Assembly: GCA_973895155.1 (NCBI GenBank)
Contig: OZ316896.1
Coordinates: forward strand, 11,222,001-11,286,000
Reading direction: 5' to 3'
Origin: Marsupella aquatica
Lineage: Eukaryota; Marchantiophyta
DNA length: 64,000 nucleotides
The translations under genes were made by a program, and so were the position numbers. The stretch's first letter is position 1. Every line of letters starts with the position of its first letter. Of the stretch, positions 38,001 to 47,157 are shown in pieces. The notes below the pieces were generated by a model that worked only from the letters and a program-made list of their open reading frames with translations, did no database searches and was not told the origin of the DNA.

Positions 38001-38268
38001 CAACACCGACCACGCCACATCTCACATCGACTAACAAGACGGCGCCACTTGGAACGAAGATGGCCTCTAAAACTAGCGGAATCCATTTGCTTTGTACCTT
38101 TCTCTTTTACTTTTCGTTGAGACAAAAATTGTTTATCTTCTTCTTCATTCTATAAGGCTTTTATTATGCCTTTAGCCTTTACGTTTTGTTCTTTCCCATC
38201 AGTAATTGCAAACCCTTATCTTCTTTTGACTTCGCTCCTGACTTGACATCCTCGTTGATCGGGAGGAG
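35016..38268. other. Upstream of pyruvate kinase and intergenic DNA, no gene seen
   Basis: A GA-rich stretch on the minus strand (complement of 35098-35123) may mark the pyruvate kinase promoter or leader. Diverged direct repeats containing GATGATTGGAAGTGAAA and GACATTTAGTAAACAGACCC recur at 37066, 37325, 37359 and 37449. No ORF carries a recognisable motif. Confidence 0.45.
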
Positions 38269-38556
38269 AGCTCGCGACTATGATAATGCGAGTCCGGTTA
38301 TCCCGGGGCTACAAATTTGGAGAACTCAAATTGAGTCCAGTAGCTGCAGCATTATTACAATACATTACTTTTTCTAAGATGAATCAGCAGATTGGGTAAG
38401 CTCTACAATGCTAGGCTCGCGAGTATAATAATGAGAGTCCGGTTATCCGGTGGCTACAGATTTGTAGAATTCAAATTGAATCCAGTAGCTGCAGCATTAT
38501 TACTTTTTCTAAGATGAATCAGCAGATCCGGGTAAGCTCTACAGTACAAGGCTAGA
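38269..38556. repeat. 144-bp tandem repeat, two copies
   Basis: CTCGCGACTATGATAATGCGAGTCCGG and a variant start at 38271 and 38415. Each is followed by CAGTAGCTGCAGCATTATTA and GATGAATCAGCAGAT. Copies differ by a few substitutions and indels. The array ends about 340 bp before the Harbinger element. Confidence 0.85.
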
Positions 38557-38896
38557 TTTCGCATAAATTACTTCGCGGATAACAAGAACCGGCAGAAGAT
38601 CCGGGGTGCCTCTGCGAGGCTGCGCATTAGTTCACTGTACTTCGTGGACACCTACGGTAGAGATCCGTTTAGACGTTTAGTAGAGGGTTTGTGGACCCTC
38701 TGAACGGACATCCAAGCGTGTGAGATCGGGTGCAGTGGTAACTTGTTGTGCATATCCTGTTTTGTCACGGAAGCAAGCTCCGTGGTTTAATAGCATGCAC
38801 TGTACCGTGGATTGGTTTGGAACTCGAGGGACTGATGATTGGGAGGGAGTTTCAGTCGGTGCATTGCTGGTGCTCAAACTGGAGATGATATCTAAT

Positions 38897-38913
38897 AGGG
38901 GGTCTCAATATTG
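38897..38913 (+). repeat. Left terminal inverted repeat of the Harbinger element
   Basis: AGGGGGTCTCAATATTG, matching the right end in inverse orientation with one difference. Similarity is lost a few bases further in. Confidence 0.9.
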
Positions 38914-39094
38914 TAGTCGCGACCAAATGCTGTTGCCCGGGTTTGCTTCGGAACGGCCCCGGACAAAAAAATGATGGGCGACTGGCAGGCTGGTCGACAG
39001 GCCATCGTCGCGGACTTTTGCTGACGGCCGTTGCTTATTTTTTGACCGTTACTCACTACCCCTGGCTGTCTGAAACCTTAGTCTAAACCTCGCA

Positions 39095-39285
39095 AAGCAG
39101 TTCGACGAGAACATCGCGAGGCATCGAGGCGAAGCAGGTGAATGAGAACGAGGCGCCGAGGCGAAGCAGGTCGACGAGAACACTGTGAGGCATCGAGGCA
39201 AATCCTCACAAGCAGGTCAATGAGAACACTGCGAGGCGCCGAGGCGAAGCAGGTTGACGGGAGCACCGGGAGGCATGGCATTTTG
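39095..39285. repeat. Subterminal array in the Harbinger element, five units of about 37 bp
   Basis: AAGCAGGTCGACGAGAAC, followed by ACTGYGAGGC and RYCGAGGCG-like bases, recurs at 39095, 39133, 39165, 39211 and 39248. It lies about 200 bp inside the left end and before the first ORF, so it may be a protein-binding array or promoter (inference). Confidence 0.8.
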
Positions 39286-39759
39286 AACTTCAACGAGTGA
39301 GCTTGAGCTTTGTGCAAGAGCTTAGTTGATGAGGCCTTTTGTTCTGTAGTGATTTCAGGTTTGATTGGTTGATGTTGTTGTGAATAGCAAGACTGATTGA
39401 AAGCCGTTGAATCGAAATGCCTGCTTTACATACGTGACAGACTAATTTAGGGCTCAATGCAGTTCCCGGTGGGAAATTGATGTGAATTGATTTCAGGACT
39501 TACATTTGCTTGAGGAGGATTTTGCGTGCGGTTCCTACAGAATAGGGCACTTTCCAGATTTTGAAGCTGGTCGCTATAAGGTGCAAAAAGGTGCAACTCC
39601 ATTTCTCAACCTGCATGCTATTTTGGCCATTTTTGGTTAGACTGTCACAGTCCAAGGCAATGGACACGTTCTTCGTGCTTCCTAGGTTGCCTCTTCCAGG
39701 TCTGGGTTTCCTATGGGTTCCCAATTGATGTCTGCCATTTTTTTGACAGGAAGAAAATT

Positions 39760-40398
39760 ATGGCTAAGTGGACCTGTCTCTCAGATGTGGAGGAGTTTAG
39801 GCCGAGTGATCAGACCATCTCTTATCCGCCCTCTATAGTGTGGATTGCCAATTTCGTGGCCCCCAATCCATTCCCACGAAAATTTCTTTATGCAGCCTGC
39901 CCATATAGATTTTCTGGTGGACGTTCGTGTGCAAAATCCCTTGAGTTTGGGTCTCATTGTGGTCATAACCTACCAGGCACTTCCCAATACAGATTCAAAG
40001 TGATTTGTTTCGATGCCATTTATCCAGGTGTTCCTCCTCTCCATGTGAATTTGTGGGATTCAGCTACTGTTTTGCTTGGATGTACCGCTGCAAACTTTAG
40101 GTCTTGCTCTGAGACTGAACAACTTGCATATGTGATATCCATAGTGGAGAGCACCCCACGAGTCAAGATTCATCTTCGGTCCTCTGATAAAGGGGTTTCT
40201 GCAACGCATTTGACTCTGTTGGATGCTGCAAAAGTTGCCCTTCCTGCCATGTTGAGAGGGCTGTCCACTCCTGAACAGTCGGCTCCCAACACACCAACAA
40301 AAGCCATGAAGTCAACTCCAAGAAAGGGCAATGCAAAGAAGTTGCTTGAGGATCTTTGCAAAGCCATTCAGTCAACAGAAATTGAAGACAATGATTGA
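39760..40398 (+). CDS. RPA-like OB-fold/zinc protein carried by the transposon
   Basis: Intact 212-residue ORF. Residues about 7-160 resemble the C-terminal DNA-binding domain of the large replication protein A subunit: an opening SDVEEF...IVWIANF strand, YAACP (44-48), then Cys57, Cys67 and His69 as possible zinc ligands, YRFKVICFDA, then LWDSATVLLGCTAANF, corresponding to RPA's 'fqesAe.ilG..a' segment. The basic tail (about 170-200) holds TPTKAMKSTPRKG. Such domains bind single-stranded DNA. The spacing of Cys/His differs from the usual RPA ribbon. A likely splice acceptor (TTTTTTTGACAG, 39750) lies just before the ATG, suggesting a 5' leader intron. It sits inside the transposon, upstream of the transposase on the same strand. 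The family call is from memory and moderate; its role in transposition is inference. Confidence 0.6.
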   Translation: MAKWTCLSDVEEFRPSDQTISYPPSIVWIANFVAPNPFPRKFLYAACPYRFSGGRSCAKSLEFGSHCGHNLPGTSQYRFKVICFDAIYPGVPPLHVNLWDSATVLLGCTAANFRSCSETEQLAYVISIVESTPRVKIHLRSSDKGVSATHLTLLDAAKVALPAMLRGLSTPEQSAPNTPTKAMKSTPRKGNAKKLLEDLCKAIQSTEIEDND

Positions 40399-40626
40399 TG
40401 GCGTTGAAGGTCGATAGTTGTGCAGCCATTGTGTTGTTTGAGCACATTTGGTGCATCATTTTGTAAGGCTTATGCCGCTTTGATATAATTATAAATGCAC
40501 ACTCCTGTGGGGAGCTCCATCTATGTCAAATACTTTTTGTGAATGGTGTGCAATTCTGCAAATGAATGAGAGCTATGGGCATGGTGTGCATTTGATGCAG
40601 GTTCGTGGTATTCATTCACTGTGAAC

Positions 40627-42154
40627 ATGCCGAAAGTCTCCAATCGACAACAGTGTCTAAAATGGGTTCGATCACAACTTTATTCCAGCATTCTTTGCGA
40701 AAGTTCCAGCGAGGATGAGACCTTCATGTCCACTAGCTCTGACGGCTCAGCCAACAGTAGTGACGAAAGTGCTTTCAATTCCACAGCAAGTGATTCTATC
40801 ATGGACTTGGACTCATCAAGCGATTCTGAAGCTGGGGTCACTGATCCCACCGATACTAGGGCCAAACCTGGTGAATGGTTGGAGTTGAATTTTGTAATAG
40901 AAAGCCAAAGGTTCTTAGCTGATCGGACCAAAAGAGTTCAATCCAAACAGTTTGCTGATGATTTTTTCAGGCATGTTTTGCCACCTGATTTGTTTAGACA
41001 AATGTGTCGGATGGATAAAGAGGCCTTCTTCCACCTCTTGACTCTGATTGAGATGCACCCAGTGTTCAGTAACAACTCCTTGCATGATCAGGCCCCCGTT
41101 TCTCTTCAATTGGCAACTTGCTTGGACAGGTTAGGACACAATGGCAATGGAGTTTGCTTGAGACGAACCTTGCTCCTTTGGGTCTCAGTGTTGGTAGTTG
41201 TGTCAACTATACAACTAGGGTTGTGACAGCACTGGAAAGTGCCCTTGCTGATTACGTGGCCTGGCCAAACATAGAGGAGAGGATTGCCATATCAGCAGAA
41301 TTTGCCAAGACAGGTTTTCCAGGCTGTGTCGGTTTGATTGATGACACATTACTGCCTCTTTCACAACGCCCAGCGATTGATGGAGAATGTTACTTTGATC
41401 AAAAATCTCGGTACTCAAGTAGTATGTGACCATAGGAGGAAGATAACTTTTGTCTATTCTGGTGAGTTATATTTTTTTTTTCAGGTTTGGAATGTTTTAG
41501 CTTGAATTGGACAAATAACATTGTTCAAGTGGATCTTTTTGCTTGTCTCCTTATTCGATCTGTTGGGGGCTTGTTGCAGGAATGCCAGGTTCTTGCCAAG
41601 ACATTACATGTCTGAAGCGATCACAACTATGGGCTGAGATCCATTCAAACTCAAATTTTGATGAAGGTCAATACATCCTGGGGGACTCTGGATATGTTAA
41701 TGCTCCACACATGGTAGCGAGTTATAAGAATACATATCAACAGAGAGACAAAGAACAATTCAACACCTGTGTGGCAAAAACCCGGTATGTGAATGAACAC
41801 TGCATTGGTGTTCTAAAATCTCGATGGTTTTCACTGAAGGAGATAAGGACACAGCTGAACAAGAAAAAGGACAATGTGTGGATGTGTCGTTGGATTAGAG
41901 TGTGCACATTGCTGCACAATTTTGTTTTGTTCATGAAGGATGATTGGAGACAGGAAGATATGGAATGCCCGTTGGAAGTGACGGATTTTGATGAGGCAGG
42001 GAGTGGGGACTCACAGAACATGAGAGAAGAGACAGGTGCCACTATAGCTCGGAATGAGGCATCCCGAGTTGCAGGCCGAGCATTGCAGAGGCGTGTGATG
42101 CAACATACATTGGAATTCAAGAGTGGGCCTGGAGGTTTTCTCAATGACGAATAG
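40627..42154 (+). pseudogene. PIF/Harbinger (HARBI1-like) DDE transposase, two frameshifts
   Basis: Cuts and joins transposon ends. The N-terminal third (from ATG 40627) has an acidic Ser-rich stretch, then a helical region ending RLGHNGNG. The frame shifts at about 41150 (one base appears missing), continues as GLSVGSCVNYTTRVV and GFPGCVGLIDDTLLPL, then shifts again at about 41416 (about five bases appear missing) before VVCDHRRKITFVYSG. A GT-AG intron 41461-41579 joins to GMPGSCQDITCLKRS. The rest runs open to 42154, including ILGDSGYV and NEHCIGVLKSRW. The three catalytic acids (Asp in LIDD, Asp in CQDIT, Glu in NEHCIG) are all present. Apart from the shifts the sequence is well preserved, so inactivation looks recent. 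Alternative unannotated introns could in principle bypass the shifts, but I saw no fitting splice sites. Confidence 0.88.
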
Positions 42155-42409
42155 CATCTACTTAGCAGTCACCGAAAGCACAAGTGTAATTGAGTTGTAG
42201 CAGTATAGTTAGTTGCAAATAGTAGTGAACTCGTATTGTATATATGAAAGTATATTCACGTACTTCAATTGTGAACTTGTATTTTGCCATTTGGAATAAA
42301 ATAACATTCATTGTTTATACACAAGAGATAAGGCGATTATATTTTAGCAGTTTTGTGCTAAATTCGAAGCTTTATAAATTCCAAACACAAAATTTGTTTC
42401 ATTGACTTA

Positions 42410-44095
42410 TCAATCAAATGGATCATGGCTACCTGTAAGATCTTCCTCAGTAAACATATCATCTACATCCCGGTCTGTACTTGCACTGGGTGCAGGAGCA
42501 TCTATAAGTTTCATCAATCTAGTAATCTCTGCTTCTGACTTCTGGCTACGGACCATTTCAGTTAGGAAGGATGCTTTCATTGTCATGTGTGCCATCATAA
42601 ATTGGTGACTCTGATCTATTCGCATACGTTTTTCAGCATTTGATGCTGAAAGTTTCTCCAATCTGAATTTGTGGATCCTATCCAGACGGTCTTTTTTTGC
42701 AGCAGTTGTTCTGGCCTCTTTCCGGTCATCCAATTCAGCTTTTTTCCACTTCTCTTTGGACCCGATTAATTCCTTCCGGAATTCTGATTTGTCTCTGCAC
42801 CTGTCCTGATAAACTGATGCTAGGTTGTTCTTTGATGTTGCGCTACCCTGGTTCTCTAACCTCCTATTTGCACGAGCTCCATGATCATTACCCGCTGCTA
42901 CATTTGGATTAGACCTCTGTGGTGCACCAGTGGACTGTGATGGCCTCTATAGTGGGGTTCGACGATGGTTCTGGCCAGCATTTTGTTGGGGAGGCGGGGC
43001 ACATTCCTCTGTGCCAACCGAGGGAGTCTGTTGTTGCTGCACAGGAGTTTCCTCTTCGGGATCAATCACGGGAGGTGGTGGCACAACATTCTCACTCTCA
43101 GCAGGTGGAGATGGTTCGTCATCAACCTCTGCTGGCCCATCTGTGACAAGGAGTGCAAAACAATGGCATCAATCAACCTGCTTTACAAACATACGACAGA
43201 TTTAGAAAAGACTAGCTCTTTATTGTTGATTAATACCTGTGAGTATGTGTGTAGCTTCAGAATCATGGGGCTCAGAATCGTTCCATTCACTGTCAATGTT
43301 GTCCGTTGCATCTTCAGTAGTGTCCTCAACAATGATCAGCCCAGAATTGCGAAATCCCTGGTTGAAACTACTTGGTGTTGCCACGTTCGCACGTTCTCCA
43401 TAAATCATGTGCATTCTGTCAAAATGGGGGCACATCTTCTCCAGTTTCCCTTGAATCGTCATACCGGTTTGAAACTCCTCTTCTGTCAATCCTCCACCGC
43501 TAGAGTTCTTCACTTCCAAAGCCTTCCTATACATGTCAACGTATCTCCCAAATCTCTTGCTCAGATTCTGTCCATCCATGATTGGGAAACCATACTCTGC
43601 TAGGACTGCTGCCATGCTTGTAAATGTGGACTTCTTGGACTGGTATCGGCCACCAATCCTGGTCTTCTTCCCAGCCCCGTGTATGGCGTTGAAATTCTCC
43701 CTGACCTCAATGTAATCCAGAATTTTTGCGTAATCTTCATGCTTGAGCTTTGTGCCTCGATCAACAGGTACTCTTGAACTAGGGCGACGTCCTGGCTGGA
43801 GATGATTGACTGGAGCTCGTCCAGTCTGCCCTGCTCCTATATTTTGCGTGTTACACATGGAAAACGGAATCGATTGTTGACCCTGTGACATCCCCATACC
43901 TTGCGCAGCAGCACCTACGACAGTTGGGTGTGGAGGAACAAAAGCACTCATCGGAGCTCCTGCATTTGACCTTGGAGTGTTGGAAGGCATGTCGATGGGA
44001 GAGGAAGAATCACCGGCGTCCGCTTCACAGAAATCTGTGCTACTGCGCTCAACATCTGCTGCGGAAATGAAGTTGTGAATGGTGATGGGCTCCAT
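42410..44095 (-). pseudogene. Myb/SANT-like DNA-binding protein of the Harbinger element, one stop codon
   Basis: Second protein typical of PIF/Harbinger elements, which binds transposon ends and helps bring in the transposase. Exon 1 is 44095-43237 and exon 2 is 43140-42410, joined in phase 1. Residues about 116-225 form a trihelix-like Myb/SANT region (EDYAKILDYIEVRENFNAIH, then LSKRFGRYVDMYRKA). This is followed by an acidic stretch, a Pro/Gln-rich linker and a C-terminal Lys/Arg/Glu-rich helix (KKAELDDRKEARTTAAKKDR...). The full frame would give about 529 residues. A single in-frame TAG (complement of 42947-42949) interrupts exon 2 just before RPSQSTGAPQ; the frame is otherwise open on both sides. 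I take it as a nonsense mutation, though an intron removing it cannot be excluded. Confidence 0.8.
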
Positions 44096-44432
44096 ATTGC
44101 AGCTGCTTGCTTGAAGTCCTGCGAGCTTCGTAAGTGGAGTTAGCGCAATGCAATGCGGAGAGGAACCCTCGTTGTGAATCCTTTGAATTTCAAATTTTGA
44201 TTACGCGGGCTTAGCCAAGTCTTCTTGGAGGGTAAAGTCTATAGCCCTGCGGGACCCCGTGCGGGACTCCTTAGAGCCTAATTTTGAGCGGCCCCATTTC
44301 TTGTTTTGGTCCGTCAATGGACTCACACAGGAGGTTTCATTTTTAATTCACTGTGCTGCCCGCCGTCCGTGACTTGCTGCCGTCACGCTCAAAACGGTCG
44401 GTGACCAAATACCGTGGAATCCAACTCGGCCC

Positions 44433-44449
44433 CAATATTGAGTCCCCCT
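44433..44449 (-). repeat. Right terminal inverted repeat of the Harbinger element
   Basis: On the minus strand reads AGGGGGACTCAATATTG. It is followed by the second AAT copy of the target duplication. Confidence 0.9.
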
Positions 44450-44452
44450 AAT

Positions 44453-46651
44453 GATCCTAAGAAGCTCGAATCCTAAACAAAGGGATGGGCAGAACGTTCT
44501 CGTTTACTTTCGGAGAATTTTATTTACAAACGGTTACTCCTTCCAAAGGCAAAAGAGATGTTTTAAGGGTCAGCATTTGCCCTTCTACGTACCCCGAAAA
44601 CGGATATCCCGTTCAACAACACCAAAAAAAATGCCGTCTAATTGTTTACAGTCGTCAAGGAAGAAGTCTCTAGTTGCCAGCATTGCTGATGTTGGGTATC
44701 TACTGTACAACGATACCATCGTCGTTGCTTTCGATTGAGTTCGTTCCACACTTCAGCCCCGACTTCAGCTCCAAAACGCATCCGAACGCCACGTGCAGCC
44801 AAAGAAGGGATCATCCGCATTTCCTTTCGAGACAGTGTGGAACAAGGGAAGGGAAGAAAGAAAAGGGAAAATAGGGAGAAAAAAGTAAAAGTGGCATTGG
44901 ATTGGACTCTTGGCCCTGAGGCCTCAGCCTAGGCCATTGGGCTGACCGGCTGACCAACATTGACACTTGAGAAGAAACGACATGCCAACCTCACTCAATC
45001 AGACAACAACATGAGCGTCGTGGACAACAAACGACAGTGGACATGCCCGTCAAGCACGGCAAAGAACAAAACGAGCAGCACTCTAAGACGGGCAATGAGG
45101 AGTGACTACGACAAGAAGCGACACCACCGGGACCAACATGAAGCATAATAATTGGAGAAGAGGTTCCGCAGACAAGCAACGAGACGCGCCTTCGAAAAGC
45201 AATTCCAGACGTCCACAAACGAGCATCTCATCAGGCACAGAGCCCATGCATGACGGAAACAACGCTTGGTTATACAGTCCTGTTGGGACTAGGTCACTGG
45301 GGACCGGTGGGACTGTGGGAGCAAACAATCAACAAAAGCGATTGAGAGAGCCATAAGAGCCCACCATGGAAACAAAGCAGTGCTAGAAATAGACGAAATT
45401 CACTGTTGAGGGAGTCATCCGCCATGCAACAAAACCAACAGCGCGGATGCGATAGCTAGAAGCAGACGAATTTACTGTTGAGCATCACGATTTTCGTCTG
45501 ATTTAAGGTGGGACACGTCTTTGTTCAGGCGGCTACACACTGACGTATCCACTGTTATTGGGCCTCCTCAGTCCAGTCCTCACCATTTTGGCATTTTCGT
45601 CTGATTTGAGGTGGGATATGTCTTTGTTCAGGCGACAAGACACAGACGGATCCACTGTTAGTGGGCCTCCTCACCGTTTGCGTTTGTGAGGCAACTGTTG
45701 GAGGACATACTTTTGTTTAAGCCGCCAAACAGAGACGAAATCACTGTTGTTGGTTCTCATCAAATAATTTCATTCAGTGTGAGGTCACTGTGGGTGGACA
45801 TGTCTCCACAACTTTGTTGGTGGACATATCAGCATATCTCCTCCATATCTTTGCTTTCCTACCCAGGAAAGGAGGAGTATTTTAGACCTCTCTTTCTTAG
45901 TGTCGAGCTCTATTATTGTGATTACGACCCTTACTCTTGCTGGGCTCCACTGCTCATTTTTATTTTACCGATCAAGAGTTTGAGCAAGAGTTTCTATGCC
46001 CCAAGTTTACTGCGATGCAGCAGACACACGGCAGTAACATCAGTGTTTGTGGGTATCATGTCACCAAGAACCATCAGCCTTTAGGGCATTATACCTGCCA
46101 CACTTTTTTGTCTTGAATGAATTTTTCACTTTTTTGTGTTGATATAGCATGCTCATCTGGAACATGCTTTACTTTTTGTCTGGTAGTGATGTACTTTTTG
46201 TCTGGTGGTAGTGATGTATAAGTGTAGTGATATATAAGTGGATAAAATTAGGGAATAAAACTAAAATACAAATGTGAATAGGGATAAAATAATATAAATA
46301 AAGCATCATGACCAATGAAAAATACAATTAAATTTTATGTCACAAAGATGCTAAGAGTTGTGCACTTACTTCAATGTGCCTTAATGACATTTACTCATTT
46401 CAATAAAAACCATAAACATAGTAAAGAAAGCCACGAGGGGAACTTAAGACACAATCTGTTCACTTTATTTAGAATCATTCCTCTCATTCATGAAAATACT
46501 TAAAAGTGGTAGAAAATGAATTCCTTGGTTTCTCTCTAGGAGAAAACAAAATTTCAAAATTACGGGGGCTGCCAAAATAAATTAAAAATCCTATAGGACA
46601 CCAAAATTTAAAGGGGTCCAAAAATGAATTCAAAATCTCTATGATACAAAG
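44453..46651. other. Intergenic with degenerate repeats, no gene seen
   Basis: A unit TTTTCGTCTGATTTRAGGTGG...GTCTTTGTTCAGGCG...ATCCACTGTTA.TGGGCCTCCTCA occurs at 45491 and 45594 (period about 103 bp), with weaker copies around it (45395-45480, 45690-45760). ORFs near 44451-45356 on both strands show no motif. Confidence 0.45.
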
Positions 46652-47157
46652 GATGCCCCTTGTTAAGGTACATTCAAATAAAAATACATGACACAAAAAT
46701 AAGAATAAGACAAAACATGAAAGTTGGTATCACCATATAGCAGCTTCTAAAATGAATGAATTTTTCATTTACTAGCCTGATTGTCCATTCTTTGAATATT
46801 AGACGCTTGCATTTTGATGCCCCTGGTTAAGGTACATTCAAATAAAAATAAAAATACATGACACAAAAATAAGAATAAGACAAAACATGAAAGTTGGTAT
46901 CACCATATAGTAGCTTCTAAAATGAATGAATTTTTCATTTACTAGCCTGATTGTCCATTCTTTGAATATTAGACGCTTGCATTTTGATGCCCCTGGTTAA
47001 GGTACATTCAAATAAAAATAAAAATACATGACACAAAAATAAGAATAAGACAAAACATGAAAGTTGGTATCACCATATAGCAGCTTCTAAAATGAATGAA
47101 TTTTTCATTTACTAGCCTGATTGTCCATTCTTTGAATATTAGACGCTTGCACTTTGC
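46652..47157. repeat. Tandem repeat, three copies of about 170 bp
   Basis: Units start GATGCCCC(T/C)TGTTAAGGTA at 46652, GATGCCCCTGGTTAAGG at 46816 and 46986. The second and third copies differ at about two positions; the first lacks a six-base AATAAA step. The unit is AT-rich and non-coding. Confidence 0.92.

Larger units (their letters stand above)
38897..44449. mobile_element. PIF/Harbinger DNA transposon, 5.55 kb, with an extra RPA-like gene
   Basis: Terminal inverted repeats of 17 bp, AGGGGGTCTCAATATTG at 38897-38913 and AGGGGGACTCAATATTG as the complement of 44433-44449, differ at one position. They are flanked by the 3-bp direct repeat AAT (38894-38896, 44450-44452), the target-duplication length expected of this superfamily; a one-base shift of the ends would give TAA on one side. 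Inside are the two genes that define the superfamily, a DDE transposase (+) and a Myb/SANT-like protein (-), arranged convergently, plus a third ORF at the left. Both defining genes carry disabling mutations, so the copy is probably not autonomous now. Confidence 0.9.

Noticed and set aside
39078-39317. Minus-strand ORF with repeating peptide near the transposon's left end
   Set aside because: Shadow of the 37-bp subterminal DNA repeat.
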